Shown one piece after another: positions 29,161 through 38,401 of a stretch of DNA of 64,000 bases. Made by a program: the position numbers and the translations under genes. Under the pieces are notes generated by a model. The model ran no database searches and had not been told where the DNA came from. It worked only from the letters and a program-made list of their open reading frames with translations. Each line of letters begins with the position of its first letter. Position 1 is the first letter of the stretch. The stretch comes from Arcobacter sp. (lineage in GTDB: Bacteria; Campylobacterota; Campylobacteria; Campylobacterales; Arcobacteraceae), in NCBI GenBank assembly GCA_020048055.1, contig JAIFNA010000007.1:1-64000 (forward strand), written 5' to 3'.

Positions 29161-30573
29161 ATGAAACTGAATTTAATAGAAGAGAAAATAGAAGTTGAAT
29201 TAGAGATCATTTTAGTTAAAAATAAAAACATCACAAACGATATCGAAATTTTAGAGAAGCTTGATTTTCAAGGTGAAGCTGATACAACAGCACTTTTACC
29301 AGAACTTGGAAAACTTTATGTAGGGTGTGGAGAGCCACAGAGTGATAATATTAGATGTGCTGTTGCTGGGGCTATGAGGATATTTGCAACTACAAATTTT
29401 AATGAAGCTTTGATTGAGGCTTCAAATGATGAATTTTTGAGAGAGATAGTTGAGGGGATTGAACTTGGAAGCTATGAATTTAAAAAATACAAAAGTAAAA
29501 AAGATGATAAGAAAAAAACTAAAAAAACTATCAATATTTTGGTAAGCAAGGTTGAGCCAAATATAATTGAAATCTTTGAAGATGCTATAAATCTTACAAA
29601 TAGTGTAAATATGGTTAGGGATTTTGTAAATACAACCCCTGAAGATTTTTACCCAAAAATAATGGCCAAAAAAGCAAAAAAGATCGCAACTCAAAATAAT
29701 CTTGAACTTAAAATATTTGGTGAAAAGTATTTTAAAGAGGAAAATATGGGGGCAATAAGTGCCGTTGGAAGAGCTAGTCGACATGATTCAAGACTTATAC
29801 ACTTGACATACAAACCAGAAAATGCTCTTAAAAAAATAGTTCTTGTTGGTAAGGGTTTAACCTATGATAGTGGTGGACTTAGTTTAAAACCAGCTGATTT
29901 TATGGTTACTATGAAAGCTGATAAAAGTGGTGGAAGTGCAGTTTTAGGGATTATTAATGCGGTTTCTAAAATGAAATTACCTATTGAGATTCATGCCATT
30001 GTTGGTGCAGTTGAAAATATGATTGGTGGCGATGCTTACAAACCTGATGATGTTTTAGTAGCTCGTAATGGAAAAACAATTGAAGTTAGAAATACAGATG
30101 CTGAAGGTAGACTTGTTTTAGCTGATTGTCTTTGTTATGCTCAAGATGAGATAAAAGATTTTGACTACATCATCGACTATGCAACACTAACTGGTGCTTG
30201 TGTTGTTGGTGTTGGACATTATACAACTGGAATTATGGGGAACAATATTGAACTAAACAACAAACTTCAAGAGTGTGCTTTAAGAAGTGGAGAGTTGGCA
30301 ACGGTACTCCATTTTAATAAGTACCTTAAAAAAACAATCAAAAGTAAAATAGCTGATATTTGTAATATTTCAAATACAAGATATGGTGGAGCAATAACTG
30401 CTGGTATGTTTTTAGATGAGTTTATAAAAGATGAAAACAAACAAAAATGGATACATTGTGATATAGCTGGACCTGCTTATGTTGAAGAGGTTTGGGGATG
30501 CAATCCACATGGGGCTAGTGGAGCTGGGGTTAGATTTAGCGTGGAGTTTATAAAAAATCTTATTTCGGAGTAA
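29161..30573 (+). CDS. pepA: Leucyl aminopeptidase (M17)
   Basis: The 470-residue cytosolic dizinc aminopeptidase has the signature NTDAEGRLVLADCL. Metal ligands are seen in VGKGLTYDSGGLSLKPADFMVTMKADKSGG, and catalytic Lys and Arg are in place. The C-terminal domain ends ASGAGVRFSVEF. Length is typical of the family. It follows the DedA gene by 9 bases with GGAGAAAG, and is followed after 3 bases by a rhodanese gene. Confidence 0.95.
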   Translation: MKLNLIEEKIEVELEIILVKNKNITNDIEILEKLDFQGEADTTALLPELGKLYVGCGEPQSDNIRCAVAGAMRIFATTNFNEALIEASNDEFLREIVEGIELGSYEFKKYKSKKDDKKKTKKTINILVSKVEPNIIEIFEDAINLTNSVNMVRDFVNTTPEDFYPKIMAKKAKKIATQNNLELKIFGEKYFKEENMGAISAVGRASRHDSRLIHLTYKPENALKKIVLVGKGLTYDSGGLSLKPADFMVTMKADKSGGSAVLGIINAVSKMKLPIEIHAIVGAVENMIGGDAYKPDDVLVARNGKTIEVRNTDAEGRLVLADCLCYAQDEIKDFDYIIDYATLTGACVVGVGHYTTGIMGNNIELNNKLQECALRSGELATVLHFNKYLKKTIKSKIADICNISNTRYGGAITAGMFLDEFIKDENKQKWIHCDIAGPAYVEEVWGCNPHGASGAGVRFSVEFIKNLISE

Positions 30574-30576
30574 TTT

Positions 30577-31038
30577 GTGGCAAAAAATGAATACAAAAAA
30601 TTACAGAAGTTAGCTGATGAGAGAGCTGAAGTATATTTAAGTGAGCAATTTAAAGCTCTAATTGATGAAGCAGAAGCACAAATTGAGCAGATTGAACCTG
30701 CTGATTTGTATGCTTTGGGTAAAAATTTTGTATTGGTGGATGTTAGGGAATTTGAGGAGTTTGGAAGTGGATATATAAATGCCCATCATAATCTAACAAT
30801 ACCACGAGGTAAATTAGAATTTATGGCTATTAAAAAAATAGCAGAAGTTTATGGAACTGATGCAAATATTGTAACTTATTGTTTAAAAGGTCCAAGGGGA
30901 AGTTTGGCTGGTTATCAGCTTAAAAAGATGGGTTTTACAAATGTTAAAAATCTAAAAGGCGGGATACTGAATTGGCTGGAGCAAGGTAATACAATCCATA
31001 GCTATTTGGGTGAACTTACTTTGGCACACAAGATTTAG
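30577..31038 (+). CDS. Rhodanese-domain sulfurtransferase
   Basis: The 153-residue protein has a helical N-terminus (1-40, charged) and one rhodanese domain from about 44. DVREFEEFGSGYINAHHNLTIPRG precedes the active-site loop TYCLKGPRG with the catalytic cysteine. The start is GTG at 30577. There is no signal peptide, so it is cytoplasmic. It may relay sulfane sulfur, but the acceptor is not evident from the neighbours (pepA and a two-component system). Confidence 0.85.
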   Translation: MAKNEYKKLQKLADERAEVYLSEQFKALIDEAEAQIEQIEPADLYALGKNFVLVDVREFEEFGSGYINAHHNLTIPRGKLEFMAIKKIAEVYGTDANIVTYCLKGPRGSLAGYQLKKMGFTNVKNLKGGILNWLEQGNTIHSYLGELTLAHKI

Positions 31039-31052
31039 CCATTGGTTTTTGT

Positions 31053-31709
31053 ATGATAAAAGTTTTACTCCTTGAAGATGACGTGTTATTCAGTGAGACA
31101 TTAATTGATAGTTTTGATGGAAGTGATTTTGCTTTTACACATGTTAGTGATGGGGAAAAATTTTTAAATTTGGCTTACGAGGAGAATTTTGATATTTTTC
31201 TACTTGATATTAATGTACCTTTAGTTGATGGCATATCAAGTTTAAATCAAATAAGAGGAGTTGGAAATACAACACCTGCTATTTTTATAACTTCCTATAA
31301 AGATAAAGAGACTTTGAAAAATTGTTTTTTAAGTGGTTGTGATGATTATCTTACTAAACCATTTGATAGTGACGAACTACAACTTAGGATAGTTTCTGTT
31401 TTGAAACGAAGTGGTAAGGCTATTGATATTTTAAAATTTGATAATCTTATTTATAATCCATCAAATAACACAATTTATAGAGATGATGAATTGGTTATAG
31501 ATGGCGGAAAAGTAGCTGAACTTTTTAAACTTTGCTATGAAAACAGAGGTAAAATAGTCACAAAAGAGATGATAGCTTCAAGACTTTGGAGTTTTGATGC
31601 GGATTATAGTGAAGGTTCACTGAGGGTTTATGTTACAAAACTTCAAAAGCTTTTTCTTAATAAAAAAATTCATAATGTAAAAAATATTGGCTATAAAATT
31701 GAGTTCTAA
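31053..31709 (+). CDS. OmpR/PhoB-family response regulator
   Basis: The 218-residue regulator has a receiver (1-120) with acidic Asp9 and Asp10, phosphoacceptor Asp52 in FLLDINVP and Lys in LTKPFD. A winged-helix DNA-binding domain follows (about 130-218): KIVTKEMIASRLWSFDADYSEGSLRVYVTKLQKLF. The partner kinase gene begins inside its last codons. The regulated genes cannot be told from sequence. Confidence 0.92.
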   Translation: MIKVLLLEDDVLFSETLIDSFDGSDFAFTHVSDGEKFLNLAYEENFDIFLLDINVPLVDGISSLNQIRGVGNTTPAIFITSYKDKETLKNCFLSGCDDYLTKPFDSDELQLRIVSVLKRSGKAIDILKFDNLIYNPSNNTIYRDDELVIDGGKVAELFKLCYENRGKIVTKEMIASRLWSFDADYSEGSLRVYVTKLQKLFLNKKIHNVKNIGYKIEF

Positions 31710-32565
31710 GTATAAAAATTTTCTAATCTCAAATTATATAATCGTTGGTTTTATCATATTAATTTCACTTGCTTTAAACTATCTTTTGATGAGTGAATTT
31801 GGTTTTTCACAAGTTTTATTTTTCCCATTTACTTTTTGTTTGATTTTTGGCGGATTGATTTTGTATAAATATCTTAGTAGTTCGATTTTTGATGAGTTTT
31901 TCAAAAGTGATAAACAAATCGATGATATGATAAAAAAAACACTTCACGAACTCAACACTCCTGTTGCTACAATCAAGATGAATATCAAAATGCTTCAAAA
32001 AAATATAATAGACGAAAAAGATATAAAACGGCTTCAAAGGGTTAATGATGCTTGTGAAAACTTACTTGATTTGTATCAAAATATGGAATATGAGATAAGT
32101 TCAAAAATTGATAAAATTAAAGTTCAAGAGTTTGATATTGGAGAAATTGTCCAAAAAGCTATTTTAAAAGTTGAAGATATAAAAGGTGATATAAAAATTA
32201 TAAATAATATTAAAAGTGAGATTTTGTATGGAGATAAATTTGGCTTTTTAGTGATGGTTGATAATCTTATCTCAAACGCTATAAAGTACAACAAACAAGA
32301 TGGAATGATTATTTTAAGTAACGAAAATCATATTTTAAAAATAGAAGATACGGGTTTTGGTATTGGTACAAAAAGTATATTTAAAATTTATGATAAATAC
32401 TTTCAAGTTGATGTTGAAAATAGTGGAATAGGGCTTGGGCTTAGTGTTGTAAAAGAGTATTGTGATAAAAATAATATCGTGATAAAAATAGATTCAAAAG
32501 AGGGAATCGGCTCTAGCTTTTATCTAAATTATGAATTTTGCATATCTAATAAAATCAAATATTAA
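31687..32565 (+). CDS. Sensor histidine kinase without periplasmic sensor domain
   Basis: The 292-residue kinase has two membrane helices (about 16-35 and 43-62) joined by a loop of only some seven residues. The phosphoacceptor His87 is in TLHELNTPVATIK, the N-box in DNLISNAIKYN, the G1 in EDTGFGIG and the G2 in GIGLGLSVV. It is an intramembrane-sensing type. The likely start is TTG at 31687, overlapping the response regulator by 23 bases; a second TTG at 31699 is possible, and the first ATG would delete helix 1. Confidence 0.88.
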   Translation: MAIKLSSKYKNFLISNYIIVGFIILISLALNYLLMSEFGFSQVLFFPFTFCLIFGGLILYKYLSSSIFDEFFKSDKQIDDMIKKTLHELNTPVATIKMNIKMLQKNIIDEKDIKRLQRVNDACENLLDLYQNMEYEISSKIDKIKVQEFDIGEIVQKAILKVEDIKGDIKIINNIKSEILYGDKFGFLVMVDNLISNAIKYNKQDGMIILSNENHILKIEDTGFGIGTKSIFKIYDKYFQVDVENSGIGLGLSVVKEYCDKNNIVIKIDSKEGIGSSFYLNYEFCISNKIKY

Positions 32566-32739
32566 ATTAAAATCACACGATAGCAATTTAATATTAAATG
32601 TACAAACCTTATTTATTTTTTAAACTCTCATATATAATTTTATATTTTACAAATGAATATTCAGTCTTATAAATTATAAAAAGTTCAATAAAAATATTTA
32701 TTGACACTAATTACGCCACTTTTAGCTATTTTTCATAGT

Positions 32740-32773
32740 ATATTAAATATACAATATGTTGTTTATTTAATAT
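32740..32773. promoter_or_regulatory. Inverted repeat in the leader of the CheW-sensor gene
   Basis: The arms atattaaata (32740-32749) and tatttaatat (32764-32773) are perfect 10-base inverted repeats with a 14-base spacer. They lie about 55-88 bases before the start, a plausible operator position. The sequence is very AT-rich, so chance is possible. Confidence 0.3.
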
Positions 32774-32827
32774 ATATTCTGTTAAAATTAATTATTATTT
32801 AAATTTAAAAGCTAAAAAGGTAAATCA

Positions 32828-35506
32828 ATGACTATAAATCCAAAGGATATATCTGAAAGAATCCCACAAGTATTGTATTATAAAAAGATTTTAGGCGATT
32901 TGGGACAAAATTGGAATACTTTAAATTTGCTAAATCAAGTAAATGATAGTGGCGAAAGTATGGAAAAAACCCAGAGTGAATTCCATTTTCTTAGTGAAGA
33001 GTTGTTGTTACACTTAACTAATGAGAGTTTAAAACAACTTTCAAATCAAATTAATTCAAAGTCTCAAGTTGTTATTGATATTTTGGTTAGAAATTTATTT
33101 GAACGTACTGCTGATATTGGTTTCTTAGCTACAGATGATTCGATAAGGGAATTTATTAATGAATATACTACATATTATCATGAAATTCAATCTTATAGTC
33201 AGTTTAATGAAAGCCACGATGGTTGTCAAAAATGCCCAGAACCTTTTAAGAGCGAATGTGAATCAAATAATAATAGTTTAATTTTAAATTCAATAAAAGA
33301 TATTTTATGTACTAAAAATAATCCAACAAGACAACGGGCTTTAAAGCAAAAACTTGACTTGCTAAGTAAAACAATAAAACAAAGGTTTAGGGAGTATGTT
33401 GAAAAATATTCTGTTTATTTTGATGTTATTGTCACTGATCCATCCGGAAATGTTTTAGCCTCATTAGATGAATCAAATAAAGTTACAAAAAGTACCGACA
33501 AAATTATTAATGAATCTTTAAATACAAAAGATGAATTTGTTGAATATTATGGGATAAGCGATTTTTCAAAAAATAATCAGCCGTTATTGTTGTATGGCTT
33601 TAAGATTTATGAAACAAATGAGAAAATTGGTAACCCAATAGGTGTTTTAATATTATGCTTTAAATTTGAAGATGAAATGGAAGGGATATTTTCTTTTTTA
33701 AATAGTGGGACACAGAATTTTACGATGGGAGTATTGGATAATACCAATTCTTTGATTTCTACTAGTAATAAATTTATTTTTCCTATTGGAACTAAAGTAA
33801 AATCATTAGTAAGCAAAGATGTTGAACTTATAGAATATGGCGGTAAAAAATATCTAGCTAAAATTTCTCAAACAAGAGGTTATCAAGAATTTTATGGGCT
33901 TGGATGGAGAGGTTGTTGTTTTGTGTCTTTGGAAGATGGATTTCATGATACTCATTCAAATATTTTGCATTCAATAGACAATAAAATTTTAGATTCAGTT
34001 ATGAGTTCCCCCTCATTATTTTCGAAAGAATTGCAAGATATTCCAATGAAAGCTAAAAAAATACAAGACGATTTAAGTAGAACTGTTTGGAATGGCAGCC
34101 TAAAACAGCAAACACTGATTGCAAAAAAACTTCTTAGTCAGGTAGCTTCAACAGGACAAAAAACAAATTTGATATTTAATGATTCGATAGAATCACTTCA
34201 TGAAACAGTTTTAAACACAATGCTCGGAGTAGTTACTTTTGAAGCTGCTCTTGCTATTGATATTATGGATAGAAATTTGTACGAAAGGGCTAATGATTGT
34301 AGATGGTGGGCATTAACTGACAAATTTAAAACTATTTTGTCTAAAGAAAATATAACACATGACGATAAAAAAATTTTGCACAATATTTTGCACAATATCA
34401 ACAATCTTTATACTGTCTATGTGAATATTTTTTTATATGACTGTAATGGAACTATCATTTCGGTTTCAAATGATGAGTATAGTGAATTTGTTGGGTTTGA
34501 ACTAAGTAGTAATGCTGTTAAAAATACTCTTCAAAATAGGGATTCGCAAAAATATTTTGTAACAAACTTTGAATCAACAGAGCTATATAGAAAAGGGTAT
34601 ACATATATTTATAATGCATCAATAACAAATCAAGCTCAAGATAAAAATATTGGCGGAATAGGGATTGTATTTGATGCTTCAGAACAGTTTAAAACTATTT
34701 TGGAAGATATATTACCACAAAGAAATTCAAAAAACTATTTTTCAGTTTTTGCTGATCGTTCAAAAAAAGTAATATCAACATCGAAAGAGCAAATTATGAT
34801 TGATTCTTATTTGGACATCCCGAGTGATTTTTTTAATCTTGAAAAAGGTCAAAGTTATAGCTCGATAGTTAAATACGAAGGGTGTTACTATGCTGTTGGT
34901 TCGCATGCTTCAAAAGGTTATCGGGAGTACAAAAATAAAGACGGATATATTAATGAAGTTATAGCGATTTCATTTTCAATGTTAAGTTGCGAAAATGAAT
35001 CTGGCGATCTATTGCAAAAAAAAGAAAGTCATTTTTCTACTGCACTTTATCCAAAAACTACGCAATCAATAGTTGAAGTCGGTACTTTCTTTTTGGGCAA
35101 CTACTGGTACGGTTTTGAAACACAAAATCTTGATGGTGTAGTTAGTATGGATGAAGTTCAAAGGGATACTAACTCTAAAATTTTTATTGGTAGGATTTTT
35201 TATAAAAATCAATTTGTGGAGATTGTAAATTTGCACAACTATTTAAATATTACCGATTCAAGTGATAATCAAGTTATTATTTTTAAAGATAGTGAATCTA
35301 AATTAGTTGGATTAATAATTGATTTTCTTGGACCAATTTGTGAAATACCACAAGACATGATTGGCGATCCAAAAGGAATCTTTACATCAAGAGAGAGTTT
35401 TGTAGAGATGATTGCAAAACCACCTCAAGGGGTTACAAATAAAATCTTATCAATAATAAACCCAAATAAATTAATTGAAACTTTGAGTAAATTAGTTGAC
35501 TACTAA
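32828..35506 (+). CDS. Large soluble protein: two Cache-like sensor units plus CheW domain
   Basis: The 892-residue protein has no signal peptide or membrane helix. Two related units are visible. Unit 1 has RNLFERTADIGFLATDD (about 89-105), then a strand pair FDVIVTDPSGNVLAS. Unit 2 has DRNLYERANDCRWWALTD (about 481-498), then VNIFLYDCNGTIISVSN. Each looks like a Cache/PAS-fold sensor. Residues about 745-850 fit CheW (FFLGNYWYGFE, FIGRIFYKNQFVEIVNLHNYL, VGLIIDFLGPICEIP). It probably couples an intracellular signal to CheA arrays. Unit 1 also has a C-x-x-C-x7-C group (133-144). The gene has its own leader and a terminator. Confidence 0.7.
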   Translation: MTINPKDISERIPQVLYYKKILGDLGQNWNTLNLLNQVNDSGESMEKTQSEFHFLSEELLLHLTNESLKQLSNQINSKSQVVIDILVRNLFERTADIGFLATDDSIREFINEYTTYYHEIQSYSQFNESHDGCQKCPEPFKSECESNNNSLILNSIKDILCTKNNPTRQRALKQKLDLLSKTIKQRFREYVEKYSVYFDVIVTDPSGNVLASLDESNKVTKSTDKIINESLNTKDEFVEYYGISDFSKNNQPLLLYGFKIYETNEKIGNPIGVLILCFKFEDEMEGIFSFLNSGTQNFTMGVLDNTNSLISTSNKFIFPIGTKVKSLVSKDVELIEYGGKKYLAKISQTRGYQEFYGLGWRGCCFVSLEDGFHDTHSNILHSIDNKILDSVMSSPSLFSKELQDIPMKAKKIQDDLSRTVWNGSLKQQTLIAKKLLSQVASTGQKTNLIFNDSIESLHETVLNTMLGVVTFEAALAIDIMDRNLYERANDCRWWALTDKFKTILSKENITHDDKKILHNILHNINNLYTVYVNIFLYDCNGTIISVSNDEYSEFVGFELSSNAVKNTLQNRDSQKYFVTNFESTELYRKGYTYIYNASITNQAQDKNIGGIGIVFDASEQFKTILEDILPQRNSKNYFSVFADRSKKVISTSKEQIMIDSYLDIPSDFFNLEKGQSYSSIVKYEGCYYAVGSHASKGYREYKNKDGYINEVIAISFSMLSCENESGDLLQKKESHFSTALYPKTTQSIVEVGTFFLGNYWYGFETQNLDGVVSMDEVQRDTNSKIFIGRIFYKNQFVEIVNLHNYLNITDSSDNQVIIFKDSESKLVGLIIDFLGPICEIPQDMIGDPKGIFTSRESFVEMIAKPPQGVTNKILSIINPNKLIETLSKLVDY

Positions 35507-35513
35507 ATACATT

Positions 35514-35552
35514 CCTAACTACATATGATTTTTATTTGTTGTTAGGTTTTTT
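35514..35552 (+). terminator. Probable terminator after the CheW-sensor gene
   Basis: The stem cctaac (35514-35519) pairs with gttagg (35541-35546) across a long AT-rich loop, and six T follow. The stem is short. Confidence 0.55.
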
Positions 35553-36335
35553 CTAAATCTGTGGGCAAGAAATATGTAGCCCTATTTCATCAAATTTATT
35601 TTTTACTTTCTCAATCGTTTGAAAGTTAACTCCCCAATAATTTTCACTTTTTACCCAAACACGAACCATAAGAGTTATTGAACTTTCACCCAATTCTTTG
35701 ACTGCTACAAAAGGTAATTCTGGTTCAAAAAGTATCCTTGAATCATCGTTTAAAACTTCTAAAATAGCTTCTTTTACAAGTTTGATGTTGTTGTTGTAGT
35801 TGATTTCAAAAACCATATCAACTCTTCTTGTTGGTTTTCTTGAATAGTTTATAATTTTGCCACTTATGATGCTTGCATTTCCTAAAATTATCATTTTATT
35901 GTCACCAGTTTTCATAAATGTATGGAAAATATTGATCTCTTCAACTGTTCCACTAACACCTCCAACTTCAACAAACTCATCAATTTTAATTGGCTGAAAT
36001 AAAATAATCATAATCCCAGCACTGATATTTGATAATGTACTTTGAAATGCCAAACCAATAGCTAAACCAACAGCTCCAAGAACAGCGATAAATGAAGTAG
36101 TTTCTATCCCAATTTGGCTAAGTGAAGCTAGAGCTACAATTACAAGCAAAAGTCCGTAGATGACACTTGAGAGAAATTTCCCTAAAGTTTTATCAAAATC
36201 TGGTGTTTTACTTAACCCTTTTATGATTATGTCTGTGAATACTCGTGCTAATTTTTTACCAATATAAAAAATCAAAACACCAATTGCAATTTGAACGGAA
36301 TGGCTAATAATAAGATCAAAAGTGATATTTCCCAT
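35553..36335 (-). CDS. MscS-family mechanosensitive channel
   Basis: The 260-residue protein has three N-terminal membrane helices. The pore-lining helix contains VLGAVGLAIGLAFQSTLSNISAGIMIILFQP, the conserved MscS pattern. The beta domain follows (VGGVSGTVEEINIFHTFMKTGDNKMIILGNASI), then the C-terminal alpha/beta domain. It is about the size of E. coli MscS and should open under membrane tension. It is a single gene, divergent from the protease gene, with AGGAG before the ATG. Confidence 0.94.
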   Translation of the reverse strand: MGNITFDLIISHSVQIAIGVLIFYIGKKLARVFTDIIIKGLSKTPDFDKTLGKFLSSVIYGLLLVIVALASLSQIGIETTSFIAVLGAVGLAIGLAFQSTLSNISAGIMIILFQPIKIDEFVEVGGVSGTVEEINIFHTFMKTGDNKMIILGNASIISGKIINYSRKPTRRVDMVFEINYNNNIKLVKEAILEVLNDDSRILFEPELPFVAVKELGESSITLMVRVWVKSENYWGVNFQTIEKVKNKFDEIGLHISCPQI

Positions 36336-36423
36336 ACAATCTCCTAATTTAAAGTATGAGATTATAGTTAAATATTATGTAATATCTGATAATGTGTCAA
36401 TTCTATGATTTTAAAAAGGTTTT

Positions 36424-38400
36424 ATGGTGAGAATTTTATTTGTAAATATTTTTGTATTGTTGTTTTTTATCGGCTGTGGTGGTGGTAGTTCTACAACTTC
36501 AACTACCGGAGGTGGTGGTTCTAGCAACAATACGCCCACTATCAAAAAAGGTATTTTTGTTGATTCACCGGCTTATGGTCTTTATTATAAAACTGCAACA
36601 CAAAGTGGATACACGGATGATAAAGGTGAGTTTACCTACATAGATGGTGAAACCATAGAATTTAAATTGGGTAATTTATCTTTTGGAAGTGTAAGAGGAG
36701 GTGAGTTAATCACCCCCTATACCATTTCAAATGACACTAATAGTGATACTCCAAGTAATAATACAATCAATATGGCTATTTTGCTTCAAAGTTTTGATAG
36801 CAATAGAAGTGATAATATTTTGGATATGAGACAGCTAAAAGATGTTAATTTTAGTGACATAACATTAAATGCAACCCCAGAAGATTTAGGTTTAAAAGTC
36901 ACAACTTTTCTTAGTAATAATAGCAATATTGGCGACACTAATTTTAGAACAAGCATTTCGGCTGATGATGCAAAAACTAATCTTAGAGATTATGTGGTTT
37001 TTTCAGATAAATCACTTGCCGATCCAAAGCGTTCAAATCAATGGCATATTGATAGCTTAGGATTGTCAAATATTTACGGAAAAAGTAATGCAAAAACTTA
37101 TATTCAAATTGTCGACGATGGTTTTGATAGTAACCATGAGGATTTAAAAGCGAATTATGATGCAAATAGGTCGTGGAATTTTGGAACAAACCAAAATGAT
37201 CCAACATCAGCTTCAGATGAGTTAAGCCATGGTACTAAAGTTGCTGGAATAATTGGAGCTAGGGGATTTAATGGTATAGGAATTAGGGGGATAGTCCCTT
37301 ATGGTAAAATTTCAGGTTATACATATTTGGGTGAAGATATAAATGGAGCTAGTATGGGTGGAATAGAGAATCTTGAAAAAGCTTGGTTTAGTGGTGATAA
37401 TGCTAATGATATATTAGTTAGCAATAATAGCTGGGGATATTCTATTGAATCATATTATGACAATGAAGATATTTTAGAAAAAGGTGCCACGCTGTTAAGA
37501 AACGGCAAGGGTAGAGTGTATGTTTTTGCTGCTGGAAATGATAGAGTTGATATAGATACTCCAACTAAAAAATTATATGGAAATTCAAATCTTTCCAACA
37601 CTGCTAATGGACCTTATTCTATTGCTGTTGCTGGGGTTGGATATAATGGTAAATTTGCTTCATACTCTTCACCTGGATCAAATATTTTAGTTAGTGGATA
37701 TACTAATGACATAACAACAACAGATAAAAAAAATGGCTATACAAATTATTTTAATGGAACAAGTGCCTCAGCACCAATGGTTAGTGGAATTTTGGGACTT
37801 GTTCTTGAAAATTGTCCAGATTTAACTTACCGAGATGTTAAGTATCTCCTTGCAACTACTTCAAAAAGAACAGATACAACCAATTCAACTTGGGTAAAAA
37901 ATTATGCTAATTTATGGCATAGCACAGATTATGGATATGGAATAATTGATGGTGAAAAAATTATTAATAGTTGCAAAAGTAACTACACTCTTTTGCCAGA
38001 TGAGATACAAGTAGAAAGTGAAGCTTTTATTGAAGATGTTTGGAATCCTACTATTGTTAATGATACAGCCAGTGTAGTTTTGGATTTAAATATTTCAGAT
38101 AATAACATCACAAAAACAGAGTGGATTGGCGTCTATATTGATTTCATTCATCATCGTCCAGCTGATTTACAAATTCTTTTAACATCACCAAAAGGGACTA
38201 AAACTGAATTGTTAAATAGTGAAAATGCACTTGATGAGAGTGAAGGATACTATCAAAAATATGTTAGTTTTAGACTAGCAAGTCAAGCGTTTTATAATGA
38301 AAAGCCAAAAGGGATATGGAAATTGGAATTTAAAGATAATAGATTAAATGGCAAAAACGGTGACATAATATATGCGAAGCTTGAAGTTAGGGGACACTAA
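36424..38400 (+). CDS. Kexin-like S8 serine protease lipoprotein with P domain
   Basis: The 658-residue protein has a lipobox (FFIGC, Cys18), then a Gly/Ser/Thr-rich spacer and a small beta domain (about 41-100, FVDSPAYGLYY and GEFTYIDGETIEFKLG). The S8 catalytic domain runs from about 203 to 520: Asp231 in IVDDGFD, His269 in LSHGTKVAG, oxyanion Asn372 in FAAGND and Ser447 in NGTSASAP. The VDDG form is that of kexin/furin. A P/homoB domain (about 530-657) ends IWKLEFKDNRLNGKNGDI. No I9-type propeptide is visible before the catalytic domain; the next gene, 1 base on, looks like one. Confidence 0.88.
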   Translation: MVRILFVNIFVLLFFIGCGGGSSTTSTTGGGGSSNNTPTIKKGIFVDSPAYGLYYKTATQSGYTDDKGEFTYIDGETIEFKLGNLSFGSVRGGELITPYTISNDTNSDTPSNNTINMAILLQSFDSNRSDNILDMRQLKDVNFSDITLNATPEDLGLKVTTFLSNNSNIGDTNFRTSISADDAKTNLRDYVVFSDKSLADPKRSNQWHIDSLGLSNIYGKSNAKTYIQIVDDGFDSNHEDLKANYDANRSWNFGTNQNDPTSASDELSHGTKVAGIIGARGFNGIGIRGIVPYGKISGYTYLGEDINGASMGGIENLEKAWFSGDNANDILVSNNSWGYSIESYYDNEDILEKGATLLRNGKGRVYVFAAGNDRVDIDTPTKKLYGNSNLSNTANGPYSIAVAGVGYNGKFASYSSPGSNILVSGYTNDITTTDKKNGYTNYFNGTSASAPMVSGILGLVLENCPDLTYRDVKYLLATTSKRTDTTNSTWVKNYANLWHSTDYGYGIIDGEKIINSCKSNYTLLPDEIQVESEAFIEDVWNPTIVNDTASVVLDLNISDNNITKTEWIGVYIDFIHHRPADLQILLTSPKGTKTELLNSENALDESEGYYQKYVSFRLASQAFYNEKPKGIWKLEFKDNRLNGKNGDIIYAKLEVRGH

Positions 38401-38401
38401 A

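Noticed and set aside
29422-29784. Antisense frame inside pepA
   Set aside because: Cys- and Phe-rich translation typical of the complement of an AT-rich gene; pepA is intact.
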